This document shows, piece by piece, positions 12,843 through 24,380 of a stretch of 64,000 nucleotides of DNA. The stretch comes from Sinotaia quadrata (lineage: Eukaryota > Mollusca > Gastropoda > Architaenioglossa > Viviparidae): NCBI GenBank assembly GCA_028829895.1, contig CM054182.1:19249001-19313000 (forward strand), given 5' to 3'. Under the pieces are notes generated by a model. The model was not told the DNA's origin. It was given only the letters and a program-made list of their open reading frames with translations, and ran no database searches. Made by a program: the position numbers and the translations under genes. Position 1 is the stretch's first letter. Each line of letters begins with the position of its first letter.

Positions 12843-13185
12843 TAGCCTTATTACAACTACCACCCCAACCACAGCCTTATTACAACTACGACTCAACCAT
12901 AGCCTTATTACAACTACCACCCCAACCACAGCCTTATTACAACTACGACTCAACCATAGCCTTATTACAACTACCACCCCAACCACAACCTTATTACAAC
13001 TACGACTCTAACCATAGCCTTATTACAACAACCACACCAACCATAGCCTTATTACAACAACCACTCCAACCATAGCCTTATTACAACTACCACTCCAACC
13101 ACAGCCTTATTACAACAACCACTCCAACCACAGCCTTATTACAACAACCACTCCAACCATAGCCTTATTACAACAACCACTCCAA
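12843..13185 (+). repeat. 28-29 bp minisatellite, about 12 copies
   Basis: Unit contains AGCCTTATTACAACTACCAC and CCAACCA. Confidence 0.96.
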
Positions 13186-14639
13186 TGAACTAAAGAAAAG
13201 ACATTTCAACTCTAACGAAAACTTTACTTGTACTTCGCACGTTAGGAGAAATATTATACTCTGGAAAAACAACTTTTACCAACTAATTCAATTATGAAAA
13301 TTATCATAGATTCCTCGAAATCACAAATACAGGAAATATCAAGTTCACTTAAAATAATTATATAGATTCTACACTTGTATGTAATAATGTTAGCCGCATA
13401 TGCATAATTTTAATGGACTAGGAATGTGTCCTCACTCCTCATCGTCATGTAGCCACGAATCTCGAGTAAATACGAAATATTCGTTTGAATTCAAAGGTAA
13501 ATGATGAAATATCGCTAGAGTCCAGTCCTCTTCTCTATTTCCCATTTGCATTTCTCGATTGTTATGGAAATATTGTAATTACTTTTCTTTTGCACTGAGG
13601 TACATACACGCCAGTCCGACTGGATATTTTTTAATTACTTTTCTTTTACTGGGATGTAGTGTAGGGTACATACACAACTGTCTTGACAAGGTTTGTGTGT
13701 TATCAAAATAAATGCACATCATTTACTTTTCGACCTTCTTCGCTTTAGTTTTTAAGTTTTGTTTTACAGCTAGTTAACACGCACACGCCCGGATGAGTAA
13801 CAATAAAGTGTCATGTGCAGTCCTGTTGTGGTTGCGTCATTGTGACATCGGTCTTCACTTCTGTCAAAGGTATAGTGTTTCCCACTGAGTCGTTTTATGG
13901 CGCATGAGCATTCTTCGGGTGGGGGTCGTAACCGAACTGTGACTACCCAACACTAATTGTTCAATAGTACACGTTTCCACTAACAGCTTAGACCACAAGT
14001 GCAAAAATGGTAAGGCCAACTTTATTGGACACGATCTTCTGTGTACTTGAATTTATCGAGCATGCAGTGACTAAATTTAGAACCAATACAGTACGTTTGC
14101 ACTGGTCACAAAATTGCACAATGATTCTACCAAACAAATACAATGTAGAATAGTATTGGTCACAATGTACCAATAAAGGGTGTCTACTAAACTCCTTCTT
14201 AAACAAGTGCAGGTTGTGGGCGATTGGCATTTCATTGAGTTGTGAAATGTAACGCCTTTCTCAGGGTACCGAGTTGTGGTGTGTAACTCGAATTGTCAAA
14301 ATATGTCACATGTGTGTTATGACATTTTGACGTATGAAATCAGACAAGTTTTGGGAAAATAAAGCGACTACCAGAGACATGGGGTTTTATTGAATATAAA
14401 ATAGAAATGATAAGGTTATTAATTAATATCAAACAGGGATATTAATGACGTCAAACAGGGATATTCTCAGAGGTAGAGAACAGTAGTGGAGAAGTGTATA
14501 AAGATGGAGTGAAGATGCGTTTCACAAGCAAAACAATTGCGTACCTGTGACGTAAATAAAGTAAAGCAAGGCGTTTGACGCTCATCAAGACTGTATCTTT
14601 GTTACAAAATGAGTTACAGCGAGGTGTTACACAACAAAG
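13186..14639. other. Non-coding, nothing recognised
   Basis: A weak duplication around TTTAATTACTTTTCTTTT lies at about 13570-13680. The 80-codon minus frame at 13988-14230 shows no domain. Confidence 0.5.
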
Positions 14640-15175
14640 TCAAAGTAACTTTTAATACGGGTAAAGCGAGATTTTCCACAGCAAAGATGTGTGCCTATCA
14701 TTGGTATACAATGGGATAAATGGTATTCAAAGATATGTGGTTAGAGTTTGTTTACAATGGGATAAAGGGATAGTGGTACTCAGATATGTGGCTAGAGTTT
14801 GTATACAATGGGATCAAGAGAGATTTTTCACAACAGATGTATGCGATAACATTTTGTTTACATTGGGATAAAGAGAGACTTTTTAAGAAAAGACGTGTGC
14901 CTACCTTTGTTTACATTTGGGTAAAGCGAGACGTTTTACAGAAAAGAAAATCCAAGTAGTGTGTAAACTGCAAGATAATAATTATGACTTCTGCAATGAG
15001 TTGACCTTTACATGATATTAGTGGGAGTTTACAATTGATGACATTTACTGAGGTACAAATACAACAGGACAAAACATGACATTTAGCAGGGAATAAAAAT
15101 AGAAAGAAATACGTCACATTTAGCAGGGCATAAATATAGAAAGAAATACGTCACATTTAGCAGGGCATCAGTCTA
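14640..15175 (+). repeat. Degenerate 60-bp repeats and a 39-bp triplication
   Basis: GTTTACAATGGGATAAAG-type units run to about 14940. ACGTCACATTTAGCAGGGCA recurs at 39-bp spacing from about 15075. Confidence 0.85.
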
Positions 15176-15784
15176 GCATAACTAGAATAGAACGTTTTAC
15201 TTGTAACTGACGGATGGGGACGAAAGAAGTGTAAAGGGGTGCAAAAAGAAAGAAAGAAGAAAAGGGAAAGAAGGGTAAAACAGAGCGTTTCTAAAGGAAT
15301 ACAAGGTGTTCAGTGGGAGAAAATCTAAACCTATTCAGATTTTTAAAAAAAAGTGTTTTCAGTCATCAACAAGGGTATCACTGGGGTAGGACATCTAAAA
15401 ATGATTAGATAAAAACATTTTCAGTCATCAAAAGGGTACTATTGGAGTAAAAAATCCAGCGATGTTGGGACGAATGACCCATGCAAAATAACTTTATTGT
15501 GAACAAGCAAATGCAATCTTTGTTCAGCCAGATTCACTTGCTGCACTGACAGCGGAAATTTAGTATGAAGTGTCGTATCTTGCATACGTTTTCTTCGTTG
15601 AACACAAAGAATAGAATAAAATTATAAATAGGAATTTATGATATTAACAGGTCTACTGGTCCACCTACAGATAGCTGAAAGATGGATAATATATGTATTC
15701 CCCCTCTCATTTCGCCTTACATAAGAAGATTAAAATATACAAACATCTCCACTACAAACCTGTAAATGAATTGCGACTTACACA
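15176..15784. other. Non-coding with one weak duplication
   Basis: TTTTCAGTCATCAA-containing segments at about 15355 and 15418; otherwise nothing recognised. Confidence 0.5.
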
Positions 15785-15960
15785 CTATTCAGTGGAAAAC
15801 CTTTTAGAAAGAACAGAGCTATATTCCATCCTATTCAGTGTAAAACCTTTTAGAAAGAACAAAGCTATATTTCATCCTATTCAGTGTAAAACCTTTTAGA
15901 AAGAACAGAGCTATATTTCATCCTATTCAGTGGAAAACCCTTTAGAAAGAACAGAGCTAA
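15785..15960 (+). repeat. 45-bp minisatellite, 4 copies
   Basis: Unit contains AACCTTTTAGAAAGAACAGA and CATCCTATTCAGTG. Confidence 0.95.
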
Positions 15961-16534
15961 ATGCATACGAGTTCATCGCCTTTGTGTAGTGAAACCTTGC
16001 AAAACAAAGTGAACTAACTCAGTCAACAGATAATTTTAACCATACATTTGAAGCACTTTCTTTAAAAAGAAATATTAACATTGGTGAAAGAAAAATCGAT
16101 GGGCACCTGTGAATAATTTTCATCAATTTTCATCATTTTCTTTGTTAATGTTAATGTTAATGTTAATCATTCTTACACGGCAGCTCCTTGTGCAGAGGAT
16201 TTACTTTCATGCCGCAGAAAAGTTTGTCCACAATTCAAAGTAATTACGCTGCAAAAATCTCTCTGTGTTTACTCCATAGTTTTAGTTTTTCACGGTAGTC
16301 TGGTAAACTGTTTTACTAAACTGTCCCTCTATTTTTTTTACTGTTTCCCTTCTTACGTGCATGTATCTAGATCTACAATGATAAATGTTGCCTCGTTTGT
16401 AAATCTCAAGTCTCATGCTAAACTCCTTATTAATGAGGTAAGAAAAGAAAAATCTTCTTTCAGTCTTCAAAATTTATTTTAATTGTATAGATACTTTTGT
16501 GAATTTTTTATTCGTAATAATACGTTCCTCATTC
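15961..16534. other. Non-coding, nothing recognised
   Basis: Contains a short (TTAATG)n run at about 16145-16166. Confidence 0.5.
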
Positions 16535-16650
16535 TGCACTTGATGTAACCCTTCTCCTGTATAACAGTTTATTTCGTATATTTTACTTGATGTAACCCTT
16601 ATTCTGTATAACAGCAGATTTCATATATTTTATGTGATGTAACCTCTCTC
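16535..16650 (+). repeat. About 54-bp repeat, 2-3 copies
   Basis: ACTTGATGTAACCCTT and CTGTATAACAG recur with AT-rich linkers. Confidence 0.85.
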
Positions 16651-16707
16651 TTACAGAATACTTTATTTCAGAGAGTACGCTCCTTATATCCTTGATATAG
16701 ACATGCA

Positions 16708-16710
<3 letters not shown>

Positions 16711-16796
<86 letters not shown>
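16711..16796. repeat. (GT)n microsatellite
   Basis: About 85 bp of perfect GT. Confidence 0.98.
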
Positions 16797-16797
<1 letters not shown>

Positions 16798-17034
16798 CAC
16801 TTAAGAACTTAAACACTTAAAAAAGCCAATAACATTATTAACATAGACGAGTGTTTATTTATAGTGCCGACAGGACGTCATACTTGGTCCATTGTATTTG
16901 AATGTTCATCACAACTAGTGGTCTCAGTGTACCATCTTGTTAATCGATAAAACATCCAGTTTGCTCATCAAAGATTTTCACATTCCTACCCTCGTTCGCT
17001 TCTGTCTAGGAGTGATTGAGGACCAGCCATCTAC
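16797..17034. other. Non-coding spacer
   Basis: Nothing recognised. Confidence 0.5.
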
Positions 17035-17500
17035 TGGCCCATATGTTTGTCTAGTCGTGATTGGGTATAGCAGTGGAAAAGCTATGTGTCCATGTGTTTG
17101 TCTAGTCCTGATTGGGTATAGCAGTGAAAAAGCTATCTATATTTCTATATTTGTCTAGTCGTGATTGGGTGTAGCAGTGGAAAAGCTATCTATGTCCATA
17201 TATTTGTCTAGTCGTGATTAGGTATAGCAGTGGAAAAGCTATCTATGTCCATATGTTTGTCTAGTCGTGATTAGGTATAGCAGTGGAAAAGCTATCTATA
17301 TTTCTATATTTGTCTAGTCGTGATTAGGTATAGCAGTGGAAAAGCTATCTATATTTCTATATTTGTCTAGTCGTGATTAGGTATAGCAGTGGAAAAGCTA
17401 TCTATGTGTCCATATGTTTGTCTAGTTGTGATTGGGTATAGCAGTGGAAAAGCGATCTATATGTCTATATGTTTGTCTAGCGTGATTGGGAATAACTTTG
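17035..17500 (+). repeat. 51-53 bp minisatellite, about 9 copies
   Basis: Unit contains GTCTAGTCGTGATTAGGTAT and AGCAGTGGAAAAGCTATCTA. Confidence 0.96.
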
Positions 17501-18159
17501 GACAAACCATCTACTTTCCCAAATGTTTATCTAGGCGTGATTGAGATTAACTGGGGACAATCCATCTATTTGTCCGAATGTATATCTGTGAGCGACCATA
17601 CACTTCATATTTGGCCAGACTCGTGCTAAAAGTGTAAGGCCCGTAAAACACGATTCATGGGGACTACGTGAAATGTCCTTGTGCCAAAGAAATATTCAAT
17701 AGAGAAATGTTGTTTATTCTTTGCATTAGGTCTGTGAATGTAGCTTTTATAAAGCACCGTACCATTTAAAAGCACTTCCTGGTTGCCTAAATGTTTCAGC
17801 ACAATTAACTTGTTATGCTCGCTTGCGAAGGTTCTGGTAAGATAGGTTTTACGTGTTTACTCCTACCTTGCAAACATGGAGTCGGGAGAGAGGCATGGCA
17901 AGAAACCAATTCTAGGAAATTACGATTATTAATTTACAATAGCTAAACGGTAAAATTTGGATCATGAATTAAAGTGCAATGCAACATTCGCCGGTGAAAC
18001 TTACATTTCCATACTTTTGAATTCTCACAATGAAAGTATGTTTTAGCAACAGGAGCTGTGAGATATTGAAAGGTAATGTGACGCCTTTCACTTCTTCGCT
18101 TCAGTTAAGTTTGAACCGCTTTTGAAGTTGTCACATGCTTCAGTAAACAGTGAGCTCTG
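17501..18159. other. Non-coding, nothing recognised
   Basis: No ORF, RNA gene or repeat that I can support. Confidence 0.5.
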
Positions 18160-18290
18160 TTATATTGTGTTATATGAGTAGACTATTATTTCTACACAGT
18201 TTTGAACCAAGATGTTCGTATATAGTGTACTAAACACTTGATATTGTTTATAATGAATGTGCTTGTAAAATTGATTTGCTGTATTTATTT
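18160..18290 (+). repeat. Dispersed repeat family B, copy 1
   Basis: TGAGTAGACTATTATTTC, ATATAGTGTACTAAACA and CTGTATTTATT occur in the same order at about 51905-52015. Confidence 0.6.
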
Positions 18291-20614
18291 AGCTGTGAGC
18301 ATGTATCAGGATAATAAATATTTTAGCAGGAAACTGTAAGTTGAAACTTGAATGTAAGAGAAAATGGAGTTAAAGATGTATAAAATGGAAATTTAGTACT
18401 TGTTCCCTGATTATATTTTACAGGGAATAAGTAGCCTTTCTTTGTTTTGCCTGAATCTCCTGGTTTACTGACCGTTACGAACATGGTTGACGTGGGAGGT
18501 ATCTACCACAGTGTGTAAGTGAAAGGAATACACTGCACTCCGTTGCAAAATATTCTATTTCGAACAATTTCTGGTACAAAGAAGTTACTGGAAAATGCTA
18601 CAATTGTTCTGCATGAGGGAGCTAATACAGTGGAACACCGTATGGCCTCGAGAGAATAATGGCTTGTCAGTATTCTACAACACGAGAAAGGAAACATGTG
18701 GAATTGACAGTAATAATGTGGACAATAAACTTGTGACATTTTTAATGAAAATTTCATTAAAGGACTATTGCGGCTTCATTTAATCAAGGTTACATAGAAA
18801 CTATTATCGCTTATCTCATATAACTCTATTTCTGTTCTCTGATAAGAACTATCCTGTAATTTGTTTTGACACTAATCTGTGGATTGTGTCTTAAATATAA
18901 GACTGTATAGGTATTAAAATTATTCAAACATGATTTCATGGAAATATTGATGTCAAGTAATCTTTTTGACTGTATTTGCAATAGTATATTTGATTGTTGA
19001 TTTAAATAAATTTATTATTAAATTTTTTGACCTTCTTACACATATTCAAACCTTATGTTAGAGAAGAAAGTGGGTGGATGGGGACTGGCTAAATATAGAT
19101 TGAAGACGTATTTGTCTTCTCCTTTAGTAGGAAGTTTTCCACCTAAGGAAATATTGTGATGATAAATGTTTGTCGTTAATGTTGTGGAAGAGAGAAAACG
19201 TTTACAGCGCTTGTCTCTTTATTGCTAATGTTTGTTTCTTTATTGTTATTGTTTGTCTCTTTATTGTTATTGTCTGTCTCTTTATTTACACACATACAAC
19301 AATACACACCTCTCAACTTGCGGGTAGTGGATTGAAAAAGTAGCCTTCGTACTCTCCCCAAAATAATTCCCAGTATTGTAAATGAACTCTGACCTCGCAT
19401 GTGTCCAAACCGATTAGTGGGCGCCATCTGAAAAGGTCTTCACCCGTATATAATTAACCCCATACACACACACTAACCCTTTAACCCAGTTATAATATGA
19501 GGTTGATGTGTTGATAAGAAAGAAATATAATTTTTTTAAACAATATAATTAACTACACACTACGCGACAATTCAAAATTGATCAAATACAAATAATGAGG
19601 TATACGACAAAGACACACACACACACACACACACACTGCATATATAATATATATAATATAGTTGATTGTCTAAATCAGTGCAGGCCTGAAAGTCTTTCTT
19701 AATAAGTGTTTATAATAGCGTTTATATCTCTATCTCACCTCAGAGACATGCACAGAGCTACAGTTTTCCTTAACATTGAATGACCCTTATACATCACAAA
19801 TATGCTCATCACAGAGATAAGGGAGTGCCAGTTTGTTTACAAAAACGTTCATGTGACCTTCTATCCAATGCTCTTCACTGATTGTACATGACGTCAGAAG
19901 TGAGGTGGATACAGCCTGGCTTGCAATAAACAGGATGAAAACAGACTTCAAGATGTCAATTAAAAGGCGGCTTCAGCCCCCTCCCCCACCGATGGAGGGC
20001 GGTCGAGGATGTGCGCCAAACTGCGCTCCAGAAGCAGACCAAAACTGAGAACATCATGAAGATGGAAGGTCTCTTGTGGCTTCTGGGGTGAGTGTGAGCA
20101 GAACTCACACACACATTTCAAGATGCAGGGGTAATTGGGAAGCCAAAGCCCACAGATGGCTATTCAGGAGGCGCCCAAAGACAAGATAAAGACCAAGGCA
20201 CTGTTGATCCTCTCACCTGGAAATATAGTTCTTATGTATGAGTGCTCATAAAGCTTCTCAGCTGCCCATCTATCTCTTCTTAAAACTCATAAGAATTAAT
20301 TTAAGTATTATAAAATTCAATCATTTTATTCTCTGCCCTGACTCAATGGCAGTACACTTTATCTGCCTCCTTAAAGGAGCATGTAAATGTTCTGTATGTT
20401 TTTCCTACCATTACATACATATTAACACACATTAAAATAAATTAACAAAGTGGTATTTTGTCATGTTGTCAGACATCTCCAAATCATTACAATAACAGGG
20501 ATTTAGATTTACTGCATTAACTGCTACACGTTTCCTAACAAGGGTTTACCATATTAATTAAAAATATATCAGCCAACATTAAATCATACTGCATTTCTAC
20601 TGGTTAAAATTACC
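18291..20614. other. Non-coding region
   Basis: Contains a TTTATTGTTATTGT-type repeat at 19190-19290 and a (CA)n at 19613-19637. A higher-GC stretch at 19970-20220 has no open frame that I recognise. Confidence 0.5.
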
Positions 20615-21415
20615 TGTGGAAGGGTGGATGTACGTGTGTACAGAGTGTGTGCGTAGCGCTTGTTTTGCCGGGCAGCAAAATAGGTCATCGGCCGCTAGTT
20701 TGAACCGCGCGGCGCGGTCTGCTATAGTAACGTGTATGGCTGTGCCATTGTGTACGCGTTTAACCGCCACTTATTATATTATGTATTTATCAAGCAAAGA
20801 TAATGTTTATGTATTCTAATAGTTATTGGAATGTAGTTTATATTTATATAATTTTGTAAGTCAGTTTATATTGTTTTCTTAGTGTATTTTATGATTTATG
20901 TATGTGTACATGGTTTTCCACTGGCACATGAATATAGTTAATTATTTTATTTTATAATTTATTTTGTGAATTATATGGTAAGGAAGTATTGTATTTAAAG
21001 AGTATTCATTGTAGTATTTTTTGATAGTTTAAGTGTTATATAACTCTAGGTAGTTTAGAAGGAATTTATGTTAGGACGAAAGTAGGTTAGCACAGAAGAG
21101 CCTGTTTAGCATTAATTTTAGTACAGTTCCAGAATTGTTTAGTGGAGTCCCCTTTGCCGCCCGGACTTGTTAGATATATTGTGTGTGAGAGAGTGTGCGA
21201 GAGCGTTCGTCTTGGTGCGTTCGTCCTTAGTTGTCTTTGGTCAAGAGAGGAGCGTGGTTGGCGGTGTGTCGCCGAAATAAAGATAGATGAAAATGTAAAC
21301 ACGTGTTGCATGTTCTGCCTCTTCTGCTATGGCTGCCGTAGCCGTGTCTGATTGTCTTATCATCGTCATCGTCTCATCATCTCCTCGCATCCTAGGGTGA
21401 CCCAAATAACAACAC
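20615..21415 (+). mobile_element. Possible solo-LTR-like remnant
   Basis: Starts TGTGGAAGGG, has a GC-rich first quarter, an AT-rich middle, an AATAAA at about 21275 and a CA-ending tail (CCCAAATAACA). I could not find a matching target duplication or a second copy, so boundaries and identity are tentative. Confidence 0.25.
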
Positions 21416-22213
21416 CAACACCACACCCCATCACAAATCACCACCACCCCATCGCATACCATAAAAATATCTTAGAATTATAAAACAGCATTCAATATTA
21501 TACATTAAAATATATTATTATTCAGCTGACAGAGAGACATAAAAGTATACATTTCTAGCTACAAAGGACATAAAAGTATGAGTTAGAACCTATAACTCTG
21601 CATTTTACTCACAAAGGTCTTGACCACACACATACACCAGAAGTGGGAACTCTGCTGAAACTCTGTACCAATGCTTATAAACAAGTAAAGAAACTATGTC
21701 GTTCCCCCCCCCCAATTCCTTTAGTGCCCATTGGTCAGTTACAGTCGACCAGAAGATGGCCATTGATTAGTTATGGTTGGCCAGTAGGCGGCCATTGGCT
21801 AGCCATAACAGGTTAGCTTCTCAGGAATGCTTGAATAATGTGACAGGCCATTTATCCACAACAAATACAGCTTAATAGTTTATGAACGAATTCATTAGAA
21901 ACAATGTCAAATATTTAGCATACTACATATAAGCAACATAGTTCACAATTTGAATAAATAATAGTCTACTCACATAATTCATCTCTATATAAAACTCAAG
22001 TATAGAATATCAGTAACAAATCTTGAATCAGTCAGATACCTCACCATTAAACTAATGACTGCCTTTCATGACTGGACTTCTTGCCAATCAAATTCAAAGT
22101 GATTAGAATAGAGCAATTCTTCAACTAAGAAACTTTTGGTCCATCCACATTGGTTGAGGTTGTTATGAACAGTGTGAAACTAAGAGTCTGAAAAGCTACT
22201 CAAACAGTTGGAA
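21416..22213. other. Non-coding pre-insertion flank
   Basis: GGCCATTGGCTAG-like segments recur about three times at 21728-21805. Otherwise AT-rich with no gene. Confidence 0.5.
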
Positions 22214-22218
22214 CTGGT
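22214..22218. repeat. Target site duplication, left (CTGGT)
   Basis: The five bases before the 5' LTR are repeated exactly after the 3' LTR at 30460-30464, as expected for integrase-made 5-bp staggered insertion. Confidence 0.95.
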
Positions 22219-23766
22219 TGTCACAAGTCTGATAAAAATGTCCGACCTGATGACCCACATTGCCTTGTTTACTTCAAATTCGAATATTTGAAACCCTTGG
22301 CCCTTTGTTCAAAGCTTCCTTTTTCTAGGTGCTTCTAGAACAGGTCAAGATGTTATGTAACTTTAGGACCATTGTCCAGTTCTCGAACCAACCACATGCT
22401 TTGCGAACAGTCACGTGATACGCAATATACCTTTCTATATATGTACCTACACGCTTCCGCTCCCTCACTTCGAGCACATTTTAGCTAATTCCATCAGCTT
22501 ACTCGGGTCGTGAGAGGCAGCCGGCGCCATAGAGAATCAAGGTACCCTTCGACTTCTCTCAAAGGTATCATTTTATTTAATAGTATTTGCCTATGTATTG
22601 TTTAAGTATGTATTTGTGCTATGTATTATGTGATTTCCATATACACTTGAGCATGGTTCAGAGAAATAGCTGAAAACCTATATGTTACGGAATATAAATT
22701 TATTGTAACCATTTTTCCATTTCTGTACTTTAATTTATATTGTTTTAATTCACTAAGAGCCAGAATGCTGCGCTCGATATGAATTCTTCATGTAATTCAA
22801 TTATTGCGTGTAATTTTAATTGTAAATTGTGAAGCGCTCTGTCGGTTTGAATTACCTCTTTGTATGAACATTAATTTAACGTTGTATCTATTTTATTGCT
22901 TCATACGTCATGACTGTTAAATGGAACACATGTGAGACGATTATATTTTTCTAAAATCTAATTGTAAGCGACGCAAGGTCGAAACTCTTTGTTCAGCGCA
23001 TTTAATTGAGCCATGCCTAAGTAGGGCCTGTTAGGTTGAGAATTATATCCAAACACGTTGCATCCACAGGTCGGCTCATGGTTCATGTTTCACCATGCCT
23101 CACCTGCATTAGCTTATTGGTGTAAGCGTGTCGAAACCCACTCTGAGGGCCATGCTGCAAAAATTCCAGTTCCTAGCCACTAACAAGGGACATCATTCCT
23201 TATGCACCACGTGTGTCGTAAAAGGGGGACTGAGGGAACGAATCAGCATGACTGAGTGTTGAGACCAAGGATACAAGAATAGAGCTAAGTGCAAGATCAA
23301 GTGTACAGATCTCAAAGGAACACTTTTCTGGCAATTTAGATTGACAAAAATCAGGCATAGGCGCGTAAAGACAGAGTGAAGACTATTCGCGTTGCATTCG
23401 ATTTATTGTTAATTTGTTAAGCTTTATTAAATCTTATTTTCTTTGTTAATACCTCTTAGTAGTTGATTTCTATGCACAATAGACCAATTAGATTAATTCT
23501 TAGATTTGAATGGGGGCGGATGAGCAGAAAGATTGATGACGAGTGCATATTAATTTAGAGGGATTTAACTGTTTTCAAATCTAGCTAAAAGTTCGCAGTT
23601 TATTAGTCTGTAAATTTGTCGTCTGAACTACAAGATGCACTTTTAATTAGTCAGATAATAAATTGAGCAACCAGTCTGCGTAGAATATGAGAGGAAGAAT
23701 TAATTATATTTAAAGTCTTTTAATTATTCTAAGCAGGGTCTTTAAATAAATACTGGAAACGTAACA
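22219..23766 (+). repeat. 5' LTR, 1548 bp
   Basis: Begins TGTCACAAGTCTGATAAAAA and ends GGAAACGTAACA. A constant offset of 6693 bp maps it onto the 3' LTR, and reading both in parallel I found no mismatch. A TATA-like TATATAT lies at 22436-22442. AATAAA hexamers lie at 23657-23662 and 23745-23750. Confidence 0.97.
22436..22442 (+). promoter_or_regulatory. TATA-like element in the 5' LTR
   Basis: TATATAT about 215 bp into the LTR, followed by a GC-richer stretch (CACGCTTCCGCTCC) where transcription could start. The start site itself is not visible. Confidence 0.4.
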
Positions 23767-23770
23767 AGTG

Positions 23771-23787
23771 TGGGTCGTCGCGGGATT
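23771..23787 (+). other. Candidate primer binding site
   Basis: TGGGTCGTCGCGGGATT begins 4 bases after the LTR and opens with TGG, the complement of a tRNA CCA end. It does not perfectly match any tRNA 3' end I can recall. With two small gaps it resembles the complement of a tRNA-Ser type end. Confidence 0.5.
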
Positions 23788-24380
23788 GATATGTATTAAA
23801 TTGTAAATTGTAACATTTTTATACATAGGGCGCATCATAACCTAGAAACGAACGAACAGAATTGCCAATTGTTCTTTTGATTTTTGTATCACTGATTTTC
23901 TTTGCTTTTGTTGTGACATGTGCATGTATTCTTTTGCAGAGTAGCGTGCATGTTAGTTAATGTTGATATATTTAAGCGTAGTTAAATATGTCATGTTAGC
24001 TATTGAATGATTTATTTAGTATTGTGTTACTGAGTACTTCATTGTGAGGAGTCGAAGGTTATACCGCCAGCTAGGAGAGTTATCGGTAGTAACAGACTTC
24101 GGACTATTATATTTAGGGTGCTAGATATAATGTGTAATGTTGTATGGTAGGAGCCGTGACATTACGAAAGTCTTGGAACAGCGGACACTGTGACAAGCAG
24201 GTGAAACGTGTAAGAGTTAACGCGCAATTTATTTCGGAAGGTGTTCTGAGTAAATTAAATAATTTTTGTAAGGTTGTAGCCTAAAAGTTATTTTCGGGAT
24301 AAGCGGAGTTATCGCCGACGGTTAAAACACACAATTCACGAGATACATTCTTATTGTAGCCAGAGCGCTAAGACAGTAAA

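Noticed and set aside
12568..13011. 147-codon + frame ending in LITTTTPTTALLQLRLNHS repeats
   Set aside because: The second half is a 28-29 bp minisatellite and the first half shows no domain.
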